Assembly: GCF_003841405.1 (NCBI RefSeq)
Contig: NZ_PXYA01000002.1
Span: 372,001 to 436,000 of the forward strand
DNA: 64,000 nucleotides
Reading direction: 5' to 3'
Source: Tetragenococcus halophilus subsp. halophilus DSM 20339
Lineage (GTDB): Bacteria > Bacillota > Bacilli > Lactobacillales > Enterococcaceae
Shown: positions 19,250 through 28,555 of the stretch, one piece after another
Position numbering within the stretch: the stretch's first letter is position 1
How the letters are laid out: each line of letters starts with the position of its first letter
Program-made: the position numbers and the translations under genes
Notes under the pieces: model-generated
What the model saw: the letters and a program-made list of their open reading frames with translations, nothing else
Told to the model about the DNA's origin: nothing
Databases searched by the model: none

Positions 19250-19295
19250 AAGAGAACACGTGAAGACTAGTGCAAAAGCCTTCGTGTGTTCTCTT
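19250..19295 (-). terminator. Terminator after hsp20
   Basis: A 16-bp stem with one G-U pair joins 19250-19265 and 19280-19295. It is followed on the minus strand by a T-rich stretch. Confidence 0.75.
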
Positions 19296-19328
19296 CTTTC
19301 AGCGTTAACTTTCATTACTGATATTCAA

Positions 19329-19745
19329 TTATTTAATATCAATTTTCTTTTTATCTTCATCTTTGCCTGGTGCTTTTGGTAATTCCAAATTCAAGACACC
19401 ATCTTTAAATGAAGCATCGATTTTATCTTCATCAATTCCTTTTAACATAAATTGACGACGGAAAGAACTGCTACTACGTTCTCGACGTAGGAAATTGCCT
19501 TCTTCATCTTTATCTTCACTTACATCATTACGACTTGCTTCAATTGTCAAAATATCATCGTCATAGGTAACATTCAAATCTGACTTATCAAATCCTGGTA
19601 GGTCTGCTGTTACTTCATAGTTATTATCTTTTTCCTTGATATCGACTTGAAAATTATCGTTTCCCATAAAGTTTGAGAAGAAATTATCGAAAAAGTCATC
19701 TCTCATGTTCATAAGATCATTGTTTCTTGACATTAAGTTTGCCAT
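19329..19745 (-). CDS. Small heat-shock protein, Hsp20/alpha-crystallin family
   Basis: This 138-residue ATP-independent chaperone holds unfolding proteins. The N-terminus has hydrophobic and Phe-rich residues, then the alpha-crystallin domain (about 35-125) with FKDGVLNLELPK near its end and a short charged tail with the IXI-like KIDIK. A CIRCE operator and a promoter lie 120-180 bases upstream, so HrcA repression is expected. The gene is monocistronic. Confidence 0.92.
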   Translation of the reverse strand: MANLMSRNNDLMNMRDDFFDNFFSNFMGNDNFQVDIKEKDNNYEVTADLPGFDKSDLNVTYDDDILTIEASRNDVSEDKDEEGNFLRRERSSSSFRRQFMLKGIDEDKIDASFKDGVLNLELPKAPGKDEDKKKIDIK

Positions 19746-19862
19746 AAATAATCCTTCCTTTCTTTTTCTTTATTACAAAAGAATTGGCAGTTTCTTTTGT
19801 AAAACGGGATTTTTCAATCTCGATTTATCCTATCGGAAGCTCTCTAACTTCCTTACAATTAC

Positions 19863-19922
19863 AATATACAACCTTAGTCAAAAATGGTCAAATAATTAAC
19901 ACTCAAATCCCGAGAGTGCTAA
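19863..19922 (-). promoter_or_regulatory. hsp20 promoter with CIRCE operator
   Basis: On the minus strand, -35 TTGACC (19886-19891) and -10 TATATT (19863-19868) are 17 bases apart. Immediately upstream is TTAACACTC-9-GAGTGCTAA (19896-19922), the CIRCE operator for HrcA with one mismatch from TTAGCACTC. It lies near the end of recQ and clearly serves the small heat-shock gene. The leader to the hsp20 start is about 110 bases. Confidence 0.88.
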
Positions 19923-19935
19923 TTATTCATTTTAT

Positions 19936-21690
19936 TTAAACTGTTTCTCCTTTTAATAAGGAGATAAATTGTTCACCATATTTATCCAACTTATTTTGCC
20001 CTACACCCTTGATCTGTAAAAATTCAACGGGGGTTTTGGGTTTTTTCTGTGCCAATTCTTGCAATGTTTTATCCGAAAAAATAATATAGGGCGGCAAGTT
20101 TTGCTCTTGAGCTAGTTCCAAGCGTAAAGCGCGTAATTTTTCAAATAACTCGTCGTTATCTGCTAACTGTTTTACAGCTGCTTGTTTACGATATACTTTT
20201 TGCTTACCTAGTAAAACATCAATACCTGTTGATGAAACGATTAACTTAGGAAACTCACCCTTACTCAATGTTAAATATTGTTCAGCTGTCAGATAATCAA
20301 TCAAACTAACGACTTCTTTTTGTGACCATCCCTTCATTAATCCATAGGTGGTAAGCCGATCAAAGTGCCAATCCTTTACTTGTTTAGTCTTTGAAGCTGT
20401 CAAAACTCTTGCCACCATAGTTTTACCAAAGCGTTCCTCCATACGTTTCACACAAGATAATATTTTTTGCGCATCAAGAGTAATATCAACTGCTTCACGT
20501 TCATCCAAACAATTACTACATTTACCACATTTTTGCCCATTTTCCCCAAAGTACCGTAAAATGTAACATTGTAAACACATTTGGGTGTGGGCATATTGAT
20601 TCATTTGTCTTAGTTTTTCGTATTCATTTTGTTGATAGCTATGGGTTAAATTGGATTGTTCAATGAAAAAATGTTGAATTTGTAGATCTTGGGGGGCATA
20701 CAATAAGATAGCATCACTTGCTAATCCATCCCTACCTGCACGCCCTGCTTCTTGATAGTAAGATTCAATATTTCCTGGTATCTGAGCATGGATAACAAAA
20801 CGCACATTACTTTTGTTGATTCCCATTCCAAAAGCATTTGTCGCTACTATAACCTGCGTGCGCTCAAACAGAAAGTCTTCCTGACTTTTTGCTCGTTGTT
20901 TTTTATCCATGCCCCCATGATACATCCCCACAGAAAAATCATTATGTCTTAGCAAACGATAAAGTCTTTCAACCTCTTTTCTGGTTGTCGCATAAATAAT
21001 TCCTGATTGATTTTTATTTGTTTTTAGATAGGTAAACAAATAACTATCTTTTTGCTCTTTAACCACTTGAAAAGCTAGATTTTCCCGAGCAAAACCAGTA
21101 TTGATTTGATTTTGTTCTGGTATAGACAATAATTGAGAGATATCTTGTGCAACTTGTTGTGTGGCCGTAGCTGTCAAGGCTACAACTGTCGGCAGTTGCT
21201 TTAACGATTGAATCATTTGTGCTAACTTCAGATAACTAGGACGAAAATCATGACCCCATTGCGAAATACAGTGAGCTTCATCAACTGCCAAAAGGTCAAT
21301 TTGAACGGTTTCTAATAAACGTAAAAATTCCTCTGATTCTAAACGTTCTGGAGCAATATACAACAACTTAATGCGACCTTTTTTTGTATCATCTAGTCTT
21401 TGATTTATCTCTAAATAAGAAAGCGAACTATTAATAAACGTAGCTGGTATCCCCATATCATTTAAACTATCTACTTGATCTTTCATTAAAGAAATTAAAG
21501 GAGAAATCACTAGTGTCAACCCATCCAATAAAAGCGCCGGTAACTGATAGCATATAGATTTCCCTCCTCCAGTTGGCATGATTCCAAGTACATTTTCTTG
21601 GTTTAAAATTTTTTGAATAATAGCTTCTTGACCTCTACGAAAGCTAGTAAATCCGAATTTTTCAGCTAAAATACTTCTTAAATCTGTCAT
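19936..21690 (-). CDS. recQ: ATP-dependent DNA helicase RecQ
   Basis: This 3'-5' DNA helicase acts in recombination and fork repair. From the start at 21690 it has 584 residues: Walker A TGGGKS (40-45), DEAH box with QWGHDFRPSY, a helicase C domain with QxxGRAGRDG, a zinc-binding region with C-x2-C (CLQC, CGKCSNC) and a C-terminal HRDC domain (PPYIIFSDKTL). Seventeen codons upstream are in frame, but the MTDLRSILAEKFGF start fits the family and has a GAGG site. RecQ precedes the IS4-type element, which lies outside it. Confidence 0.93.
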   Translation of the reverse strand: MTDLRSILAEKFGFTSFRRGQEAIIQKILNQENVLGIMPTGGGKSICYQLPALLLDGLTLVISPLISLMKDQVDSLNDMGIPATFINSSLSYLEINQRLDDTKKGRIKLLYIAPERLESEEFLRLLETVQIDLLAVDEAHCISQWGHDFRPSYLKLAQMIQSLKQLPTVVALTATATQQVAQDISQLLSIPEQNQINTGFARENLAFQVVKEQKDSYLFTYLKTNKNQSGIIYATTRKEVERLYRLLRHNDFSVGMYHGGMDKKQRAKSQEDFLFERTQVIVATNAFGMGINKSNVRFVIHAQIPGNIESYYQEAGRAGRDGLASDAILLYAPQDLQIQHFFIEQSNLTHSYQQNEYEKLRQMNQYAHTQMCLQCYILRYFGENGQKCGKCSNCLDEREAVDITLDAQKILSCVKRMEERFGKTMVARVLTASKTKQVKDWHFDRLTTYGLMKGWSQKEVVSLIDYLTAEQYLTLSKGEFPKLIVSSTGIDVLLGKQKVYRKQAAVKQLADNDELFEKLRALRLELAQEQNLPPYIIFSDKTLQELAQKKPKTPVEFLQIKGVGQNKLDKYGEQFISLLKGETV

Positions 21691-21783
21691 TTTTTCGCCT
21701 CTTTCCTCTTTCATTATAGCGAATTTTTCTTTATGAACCAAAGTTATTTTCTCACTTCATTTTTCTTTTTTTGACAAAAAAAT

Positions 21784-21804
21784 ACGCCTTCGACTAGAAA
21801 GCGT
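21784..21804 (-). terminator. Former lepB terminator
   Basis: An 8-bp stem with one T-G pair (ACGCTTTC/GAAGGCGT) has a 5-base loop and seven Ts on the minus strand. Before the IS4-type element was inserted, this would have stood just after lepB. The element now separates the two. Confidence 0.65.
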
Positions 21805-21875
21805 AAAAAAGCAAAGTGTAACTACAACTACCTTTCAAATTTGTTAATTAATTTAGCCAAAAGTTTAATTATTTA

Positions 21876-23397
21876 CTCAAGTTTCGCACATAAAAAAATA
21901 GGATAATCCATTGCCAGATCTGGGCCTGCATTGAATTCAATCGCCTTCTTGACTTTTTTAACAAAAGATACAAAAAGAACTCGCTTTGTTTTATAATTGA
22001 TTTACCACAAATCAAAGACAAAGGAGTTCTTGCCCTTATGATACACTTAAAAGCCATCAAAAATCAATTACCAAATGAAGTAAAAGCGACTTTTTCCGAA
22101 TTAAAGGTGCCTTCCTTTTTGCGTCAAGCTCACATCCACAAGCAAAAAGGCTATTCCGTCGCAGTCATCTTTACTTTTCTTTTTTCTTTAGTCTTTAAAG
22201 GCAAATCGCTTCATCAAGTCCTTTCTGGACGTGAGGCGGACCAATGGATGAAAAAAGATACGGTCTATCGTTTGATGAACGATCCTCACAATAACTGGCG
22301 GACCTTTCTTCTTCGTTTCAGTACTTCGGTGATCGAAAAGATCCATCGTCTGACGGATCCTCAAACTCATCTACGCACCTTGATTTTAGACGATTCTACC
22401 TTTTATCGAAATCGGAGTCAAAAAGTCCCTGGTTTAGCCCGTCTATGGGATCATGCCTTGCAAAAAGGCTACAAAGGATATCGTATGCTCACGTTGGGCT
22501 TTTCCGATGGGTATTCGTTTCTGCCTATTGATTTTAGTTTGCTTTCTGGCAATAAAAAAGTCCAGCCCACCATCTCTGTACAAGACCAGCGAACCGTGGG
22601 CACTCGTCGATTCAAAGAAGCGCAGCGTCCCATGCCTGAAGTGGCGGTTGAAATGGTGGCACGTGCCCTTGATCAGGGCATTTATGCCACGCATGTGCTC
22701 ATGGACAAGTGGTTTACTTGTCCGAAAATGATCGATCGGTTACACGATTTAGGCATTCATACGATAGGGATGATGAAAAACGGAAAAACAAAATATCTCT
22801 ACCAAGGGCGTTTTTATAAATTAAGCGAACTCTACCAAAAATCGACGGAAGAAGTAACTGCTGAAGCTATTCTTTCGTCCATTATCGTCCAGCCCTGTGC
22901 TGGTCAGCATCCTGTGAAGATCGTTTTTGTGAAAAACCACAGTAAACAAAGTGCCTGGTTAGCCATTATGACGGATGATCTGACGCTGTCTTCTCAAGAG
23001 ATCGTCAAAACCTATTCTTTACGGTGGGATATCGAAACATTCTTTAAAGCATCAAAATCACTGCTTCATTTAGCGCAAGAAACACAGACACGGAATTATC
23101 AAGCCCTGCTCTGTCACACGACCATTGTATTTACCCGTTATATTCTCTTGAGCTGGCAACAACGCTGTGCCAATGACGAGCGGACACTGGGCGGCTTATT
23201 TTATGAACTCGCAGATCAGATGAAAGAACTTGATTGGTCTGTGGCATTGCTTGAGTTGGTCAAGATCATTCAGGCTGTCAGCGAAAAAGCAGAAAGTACA
23301 CTACAAGACTTTATTGAAAGTCAACTACAACACTGGATCGATACGCTACCCAACTATATCAAGGGTTATCTACCGAATTTGGTGTGCGAAACTTGAG
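21876..23397. mobile_element. IS4-type insertion sequence with 7-bp target duplication
   Basis: The perfect 15-bp inverted repeats are CTCAAGTTTCGCACA (21876-21890) and its complement (23383-23397). TTATTTA flanks both ends as the target duplication (21869-21875 and 23398-23404). The 1522-bp element has one transposase gene whose stop codon lies in the right repeat. It inserted within the last codons of lepB. The clear duplication argues for a recent, simple transposition. Confidence 0.9.
22038..23396 (+). CDS. IS4-family transposase
   Basis: This 452-residue DDE transposase has first aspartate in LILDDSTFYR, the second in HVLMDKWFTCPK, and the YREK signature Y-x2-R-x3-E-x6-K in YSLRWDIETFFKASK. 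It is a distant relative of the transposase at 50248, which shares the same layout. An AAGGAG site (22020-22025) precedes the start. The reading frame is intact. Confidence 0.92.
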   Translation: MIHLKAIKNQLPNEVKATFSELKVPSFLRQAHIHKQKGYSVAVIFTFLFSLVFKGKSLHQVLSGREADQWMKKDTVYRLMNDPHNNWRTFLLRFSTSVIEKIHRLTDPQTHLRTLILDDSTFYRNRSQKVPGLARLWDHALQKGYKGYRMLTLGFSDGYSFLPIDFSLLSGNKKVQPTISVQDQRTVGTRRFKEAQRPMPEVAVEMVARALDQGIYATHVLMDKWFTCPKMIDRLHDLGIHTIGMMKNGKTKYLYQGRFYKLSELYQKSTEEVTAEAILSSIIVQPCAGQHPVKIVFVKNHSKQSAWLAIMTDDLTLSSQEIVKTYSLRWDIETFFKASKSLLHLAQETQTRNYQALLCHTTIVFTRYILLSWQQRCANDERTLGGLFYELADQMKELDWSVALLELVKIIQAVSEKAESTLQDFIESQLQHWIDTLPNYIKGYLPNLVCET

Positions 23398-23969
23398 TTA
23401 TTTATAATAGCAATTTCGTTCAGCGGCCAATAACGAAAAACTACTTCGCCTTCGATCAAAGAACGATTTACAAAGCCAAACGCGCGGCTGTCTTTAGAAA
23501 TCAAACGGTTATCGCCTAAGACAAAATATTGACCTTCAGGAACTTTATAAACAAAGTCACTCGTAAAACTAGCTGCACCTGCAGCAATATCTTGAAAAGC
23601 TGGATTATAGCTATACTCCGATTGCATTTTATCGTCAGCAAATTTTTGCTGATAAGGCTTCAAATATGATTCATCTACTTGCTCGCCGTTAACCGTAAGT
23701 ACGTCGTCTTTCATCTGAACTCGATCACCAGGCAAGCCGATCACTCTTTTAACAGCCAATTTATCTAAGTCATCAGGTTCTTTAGTCGTTACAACATCAA
23801 AACGATCAATATTAGATAACTTATAAGTTATCAATTTTTGTCCATCAGCTAACGTCGGGTCCATAGAATGACCATTTACCGAAACAGGCGTAACCACAAA
23901 TATATACAATGCCCAAAAAATCGCTAAAATAAGAAAAAAAGGACCCCAATTTTTTATAAATTCTTTCAA
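23370..23969 (-). CDS. lepB: Signal peptidase I with IS-derived C-terminus
   Basis: This membrane serine protease removes signal peptides from exported proteins. It has an N-terminal anchor (about 10-28), the catalytic S35 in GHSMDPT, K74 in AVKRVIGLPGD and the later GDNRLISKDSRAFG motif. The last eight residues, SSFAHQIR, are read from the IS4-type element. Removing the element and one copy of TTATTTA restores AAT AAT TAA, so the original protein would end in AIINN. The catalytic domain is complete, so the enzyme is probably still active. Confidence 0.93.
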   Translation of the reverse strand: MKEFIKNWGPFFLILAIFWALYIFVVTPVSVNGHSMDPTLADGQKLITYKLSNIDRFDVVTTKEPDDLDKLAVKRVIGLPGDRVQMKDDVLTVNGEQVDESYLKPYQQKFADDKMQSEYSYNPAFQDIAAGAASFTSDFVYKVPEGQYFVLGDNRLISKDSRAFGFVNRSLIEGEVVFRYWPLNEIAIINNSSFAHQIR

Positions 23970-24028
23970 AGTGTAAACTCCTTATTGATTTTGATAAAAT
24001 TTCATTTATTATTTTTTATATTATTATA

Positions 24029-24047
24029 CTATGTTAGTATAACATAG
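24029..24047. repeat. Inverted repeat between lepB and ktrB
   Basis: CTATGTTA-GTA-TAACATAG is a perfect 8-bp repeat with a 3-base spacer in the divergent gap of lepB and ktrB. A related TTATACTATG recurs at 24151-24160. It could be a regulator site; no known operator matches it. Confidence 0.35.
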
Positions 24048-24189
24048 CCTAAAACAATAAGGAAAAAACATCTTCTCTCTTAAAAAACTTTTGAATTTTT
24101 TCTTTTTTATATTTTATCATTCAACTATCTGGAATACAGTATCTTTTTTGTTATACTATGCGTAATCTATTAGAAATGGAGTCTTTAAA

Positions 24190-25596
24190 ATGTCAATAAA
24201 ACTTTTCATACGAGATACTTTACAAAAGAGCAGGTTTTTTCTTAAACACAAGCTTTCTTCTGTGCAAGTTATTGTGTCTTATTACCTATTAGTGACATTG
24301 ATTGCAATTGTTTTATTTTACCTGCCTATCTTTCGCCAGCCTGGCTCCCATGTATCATTTATTGACATGCTTTTTATGGCAGTTAGTACAATTAGCGTGA
24401 CCGGATTATCAACTTTTTCAGTCACAGATGTTTTTAATGAACAAGGTGTTATTCTATTAGAAATCCTTTTCCAAGTAGGGGGATTGGGTATTATGATGAT
24501 TTCCACTTTTTTCTTTATTCTTTCAAAGAGAAAAGTTACCTTGAAACAGCGACAATTAATTATGACAGATATGAATCAACCACGTTTAAGCGGTATTGTT
24601 CGTTTAATCCGAACGACTTTCGTTATTATTTTAGGCGTGCAGATAATTAGCGGTATTGGCTTTAGCATATACTTAAAATTAAATGAGTACTATACATCAT
24701 GGACCGATGCATTTTATTACGGCTTCTATCAAGCTGTTTCTTCAGTGACAAATTCTGGTTTTGACGTTACAGGTGATTCAGTTTCTCCTTATGCAAACGA
24801 CTTCTTGTTTTTATTAACAATTATGTTTTTAATTTTTATCGGAGGAATTGGCTTTCCAGTTTTAGTAGACGTTAAAGAATGGATTGCGTATAAGTTTCAT
24901 AGAAGACCTAGACTCTCGCAATTTCGTTTCTCTCTATTTACTAAAATTGCCTTATTGTCCTCAGTAATATTGTTTATTGGAGGAAGTATAGTCATTTTTC
25001 TTTTAGAAAAAAACCATCTATTCGCTAATATGAGTACGCTCGGACAAGGTATCCATAGTATGTTTTATGCGGTTACAACAAGAAATGGCGGACTACAAAT
25101 TCATGACTTGGATAGTTTTCAAACGACAAGTCTAATTGTTTTCGCTATGCTAATGTTCATTGGTTGTAGCCCTAGTTCAGTAGGAGGAGGCATTCGTACA
25201 ACCACAATCATGATTATCGGCCTTTACATTTATTCATTTTTGAAAGGGAAAGCTCATGTTCATATTTTCGGACGTAATATCAATAAAGAAGACATTCGTA
25301 AATCCATAGCTGTTTTTATGCTCTCTCTTATCATGTGCTTTAGTTGTGTCGTTTTTTTAACTGCTATTGAAGATGTTTCCTTGATTTCTATCATTGTTGA
25401 AGTCACCTCTGCTTTTGGTACCACAGGCTTATCTTTAGGTATTACAAGTGACTTGTCTACCATCGGAAAACTGGTCATTGCAGGTTTGATGTTTATCGGG
25501 CGGGTAAGCATGCTGTATACCCTGATGTTGTTTATTCCCCAAAATCCTCATGATTCAGGTTATCGTTATCCTACTGAAAAAATTATTATTGGCTAA
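24190..25596 (+). CDS. ktrB: Potassium uptake protein, TrkH/KtrB family
   Basis: This 468-residue membrane protein forms the K+ (or Na+-coupled K+) pore of a Ktr/Trk system. It has repeated helix-loop-helix units with filter-like segments, for example STISVTGLSTFSVTD, SVTNSGFDVTG, TTRNGGLQIHD and TSAFGTTGLSLG, with the expected glycines. The regulatory partner KtrA/TrkA is not in the window. In a salt-tolerant organism this would serve osmotic balance. The ATG follows a weak ATGGAG site. Confidence 0.9.
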   Translation: MSIKLFIRDTLQKSRFFLKHKLSSVQVIVSYYLLVTLIAIVLFYLPIFRQPGSHVSFIDMLFMAVSTISVTGLSTFSVTDVFNEQGVILLEILFQVGGLGIMMISTFFFILSKRKVTLKQRQLIMTDMNQPRLSGIVRLIRTTFVIILGVQIISGIGFSIYLKLNEYYTSWTDAFYYGFYQAVSSVTNSGFDVTGDSVSPYANDFLFLLTIMFLIFIGGIGFPVLVDVKEWIAYKFHRRPRLSQFRFSLFTKIALLSSVILFIGGSIVIFLLEKNHLFANMSTLGQGIHSMFYAVTTRNGGLQIHDLDSFQTTSLIVFAMLMFIGCSPSSVGGGIRTTTIMIIGLYIYSFLKGKAHVHIFGRNINKEDIRKSIAVFMLSLIMCFSCVVFLTAIEDVSLISIIVEVTSAFGTTGLSLGITSDLSTIGKLVIAGLMFIGRVSMLYTLMLFIPQNPHDSGYRYPTEKIIIG

Positions 25597-25612
25597 TGCA
25601 TTACACAAAAGT

Positions 25613-25644
25613 AAAAGGCCTGACTAAACTTATTTAGGCTTTTT
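25613..25644 (+). terminator. Terminator after ktrB
   Basis: GCCT/AGGC with flanking AAAA/TTTT and a bulged G forms a hairpin, followed by a T-rich tract. It lies just after the ktrB stop. Confidence 0.55.
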
Positions 25645-25850
25645 ATTTGCTTTTTTTATAATCATTTATACTTTAACTGTTTAGATATTAGCGAATAAAA
25701 AAAAGACCTACACAAAAATTCTTACGCCTTTGCAACCAATAACAGACAAAGAATTTTCACTTATTCTTAAGAACAAGAAAATTGATTTAATCTTTTTTTT
25801 AAGTTGTGGTATGATAAATTGAATTTATGTTTATATGATGGAGGTTTGAC

Positions 25851-27203
25851 ATGGGATTTCGAAGTTATATTGCTTCTTTTGTAGGAAAGAGTTCGCAATG
25901 GTTTTTAAAAACTTTTACTAAAGGCGGATCAAGTTTACCGGGAAAATTAGCTTTAAAAATTGATCCAGCTATTTTAGATCGCTTGGCCAGTGATTATAAA
26001 GTGGTTGTTGTTACTGGTACAAATGGCAAAACGTTAACAACCGCATTAACAGTTAATATTTTACAACAAGAATTTGATGATGTATTAACCAACCCAACAG
26101 GCGCCAATATGGTACAAGGAATTGTTTCTACTTTTCTTTCTGCTAACCCTAAAAATGAACAGAAGAAATTTGCTGTTTTAGAAATTGACGAAGCAAGTTT
26201 GAGTAAGGTCACTGACTATATTAAGCCAGAATTATTTGTCTTTACAAACATTTTTCGCGATCAAATGGATCGCTATGGCGAAATTTATACAACTTATCAG
26301 TTAATTGTCGATGGTGCAGCAAAATCGCCAGAAGCCACTATTTTAGCCAACGGTGACTCACCGATCTTTAATTCACTTGAAACAACAAATCCTAGAAAAT
26401 ATTATGGCTTTGACCATGAGTCTGATAAAGAGCAAATGGCACATTACAATACGGATGGTGTTTTGCGTCCTAAGTGCCAACACATTCTACATTATAAAAT
26501 GATTACCTATGCAAACCTAGGTAAATACTATTGCCCAAATTGCGGATTTACACGACCCCAATTAGATTATAAGTTAACAGACTTGCGAAACATGACTAAT
26601 ACCTCGGCAGAATTTACAATCGACAATAACGATTATAAATTAGAAGTCGGTGGTATGTATAATATATATAATGCCCTAGCGGCAACCGCTGTAGCTGAAT
26701 ATTACCATGTTGCACCAGAAAAAATCCGTAAGGGAATTGGTTTTGACGAAAAAGTTTTTGGCCGTCAGGAAGTTGTAGATATTGACGGTAAAAAATGTAC
26801 CTTGGTTTTAGTTAAAAATCCCGTTGGTCTAAATCAAGTCATTGATATGATTGGTTTATCGCCTTATAATTTCTCTCTTGTTTCTTTACTAAACGCTAAT
26901 TATGCCGATGGTACAGATATTAGTTGGATTTGGGACGGAAATTACGAAGCCTTTAGCAATACAGAGATACCAAAAGTAATTTCCGGCGGGGAACGTCATG
27001 AAGATATGACCAAACGTTTAAAAGTAGCAGGTATTTCCGAAGATAAAATTACAGAAACACAGAATTTAGATGAGGTCATTGAACAGATCAAACAATTACC
27101 CAGCGAACAAGTTTATATTCTATCAACCTATACTGCTGTTTTACAATTACGTAAAAAGCTAGCAGATATGGGATATATAAAAGGAGGTATGGATCGTGGC
27201 TGA
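25851..27203 (+). CDS. murT: Lipid II isoglutaminyl synthase, MurT subunit
   Basis: MurT and GatD amidate the D-glutamate of lipid II to D-isoglutamine. MurT is a Mur-ligase-like protein of 450 residues with GTNGKT at 56-61, a zinc-ribbon insert (PKCQHIL ... YYCPNCG, about 205-225) and the C-terminal DUF1727 domain. It overlaps gatD by 8 bases, so the two are translationally linked. The start has a GGAGG site 8 bases upstream. Confidence 0.95.
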   Translation: MGFRSYIASFVGKSSQWFLKTFTKGGSSLPGKLALKIDPAILDRLASDYKVVVVTGTNGKTLTTALTVNILQQEFDDVLTNPTGANMVQGIVSTFLSANPKNEQKKFAVLEIDEASLSKVTDYIKPELFVFTNIFRDQMDRYGEIYTTYQLIVDGAAKSPEATILANGDSPIFNSLETTNPRKYYGFDHESDKEQMAHYNTDGVLRPKCQHILHYKMITYANLGKYYCPNCGFTRPQLDYKLTDLRNMTNTSAEFTIDNNDYKLEVGGMYNIYNALAATAVAEYYHVAPEKIRKGIGFDEKVFGRQEVVDIDGKKCTLVLVKNPVGLNQVIDMIGLSPYNFSLVSLLNANYADGTDISWIWDGNYEAFSNTEIPKVISGGERHEDMTKRLKVAGISEDKITETQNLDEVIEQIKQLPSEQVYILSTYTAVLQLRKKLADMGYIKGGMDRG

Positions 27204-27879
27204 TTATCAATTAAAGATGGCACATCTATACGGCAATTTATTAAATACTTACGGCGATAATGGAAACATCTTGATGCTTGGCTACATAGCACAAAATTCA
27301 GGTGTTCGTTTAACTACTGAAATCGTCAGTATCCACGAACCTTTCGACCCTAAGCGCTACGATCTAGTATTTTTTGGTGGCGGTCAAGACTTTGAACAGT
27401 ATATCGTTTCAAAAGATATTCAAACAAAAAAAGAAAGTTTGACTGAATATATCGAAAATGATGGCGTGATGCTGGCAATTTGTGGTGGTTATCAACTCTT
27501 AGGTCATTACTACACCGGCGCTCACGGAGAAAAAATTCAAGGCATTTCTGCATTAGACCACTATACCTTAAGTCAAGATAATAATCGCTTTATCGGAGAT
27601 ATCAAAATTTATAATGATGAATTCGATGAAAGTTATGTTGGCTTTGAAAACCACAACGGCTATACAGTCTTAGGAAAAAATGAAAAACCGCTGGGCAGAA
27701 TTATTGAAGGTTATGGAAATAACGGAAAAGATCAAACTGAAGGCGCTCATTACCGCAATGTTTTTTGCTCTTATTTCCATGGTCCAATTCTGGCAAGAAA
27801 CGAGATATTAGCCAAGCGTTTAATTGACACTGCTTTAGTAAATAAATATGGTGAACAAGCTCGCCAGGCTATTTCTTAA
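27196..27879 (+). CDS. gatD: Lipid II isoglutaminyl synthase, glutamine amidotransferase GatD
   Basis: This 227-residue class I glutamine amidotransferase supplies ammonia to MurT. The nucleophile C96 is in [15 protein letters not shown], and the catalytic histidine is in [12 protein letters not shown]. It overlaps murT, the pairing known in staphylococci and enterococci. Amidation of peptidoglycan is needed for efficient cross-linking by transpeptidases. Confidence 0.95.
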   Translation: MADYQLKMAHLYGNLLNTYGDNGNILMLGYIAQNSGVRLTTEIVSIHEPFDPKRYDLVFFGGGQDFEQYIVSKDIQTKKESLTEYIENDGVMLAICGGYQLLGHYYTGAHGEKIQGISALDHYTLSQDNNRFIGDIKIYNDEFDESYVGFENHNGYTVLGKNEKPLGRIIEGYGNNGKDQTEGAHYRNVFCSYFHGPILARNEILAKRLIDTALVNKYGEQARQAIS

Positions 27880-27900
27880 TTAAAAAGACTTTTTTTATTA

Positions 27901-27946
27901 TATAAGAACCTTTATACTGTTAATAGGTAGTATAAAGGTTCTTATA
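27901..27946 (+). terminator. Terminator after murT-gatD
   Basis: An 18-bp perfect stem joins 27901-27918 and 27929-27946, followed by TTTT. It ends the murT-gatD unit. The EIIA gene starts 28 bases later. Confidence 0.8.
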
Positions 27947-27973
27947 TTTTAATACCCGAGAGGAGTTTTAATT

Positions 27974-28438
27974 ATGTTTTCTTTTTTAAAAAAGAAAAAA
28001 ACCGCTTTATTTAGTCCCGCCGATGGACAGTTAGTACCATTATCAAAGGTTGAAGATCCGGTCTTTTCGCAAGGAATGATGGGCCCTGGCATTGCTGTTT
28101 TACCTTCTTCAGATGATATCTATTCTCCCGTTGAAGGAACGGTATCCAATGTCTTTCCAACAAAACATGCTATTGGACTAAAAACAAAAGATGGCAAAGA
28201 AGTGCTGCTGCATTTTGGTATCGATACCGTAGAATTAAAAGGAGAAGGTTTCGAAGTATTTGTAGATGTTGACGATAAAGTACAAAGCGATACGCTTTTG
28301 GCTCGAATGGATCGCGCCTATTTAAAAGAACAAGAAAAAATTGATACTTTGATGGTCCTATTCCCAGAAGAAAAAGAGTTTCCAAGTGTAGAAGAAAAAG
28401 CAGTAAATGCCAAAGATGAACTGTTTGAATTAGATTAA
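27974..28438 (+). CDS. PTS glucose-family EIIA protein
   Basis: This 154-residue stand-alone EIIA of the glucose family would carry phosphate from HPr to an EIIBC transporter. The phosphorylated histidine H80 lies in VLLHFGIDTVELKG, with the second active-site histidine H65 in KHAIG. No EIIBC gene is next to it; maltose phosphorylase follows, so it may serve a PTS maltose or trehalose transporter elsewhere. In Gram-positive bacteria EIIA does not replace CcpA in catabolite control. Confidence 0.88.
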   Translation: MFSFLKKKKTALFSPADGQLVPLSKVEDPVFSQGMMGPGIAVLPSSDDIYSPVEGTVSNVFPTKHAIGLKTKDGKEVLLHFGIDTVELKGEGFEVFVDVDDKVQSDTLLARMDRAYLKEQEKIDTLMVLFPEEKEFPSVEEKAVNAKDELFELD

Positions 28439-28443
28439 TAAGG

Positions 28444-28476
28444 AAGATATGTAGGCTTTGTATGCTTGCATATCTT
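28444..28476 (+). terminator. Terminator after the EIIA gene
   Basis: AAGATATG (28444-28451) pairs with CATATCTT (28469-28476), followed by a T run, a few bases past the EIIA stop. Confidence 0.65.
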
Positions 28477-28493
28477 TTTTACTATAAATTTTA

Positions 28494-28523
28494 TTGACTA
28501 TTGAAATCGTTTTCAATTACAAT
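28494..28523 (+). promoter_or_regulatory. mapA promoter with CcpA (cre) site
   Basis: -35 TTGACT (28494-28499) and -10 TACAAT (28518-28523) are 18 bases apart. TGAAATCGTTTTCA (28502-28515) between them fits the cre consensus TGNAANCGNTNNCA fully. A CcpA-HPr(Ser-P) complex bound here would block polymerase, so glucose repression of mapA is expected. Confidence 0.85.
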
Positions 28524-28555
28524 AAATGTATGAACCAATAAACGGAGGGCTCCCT

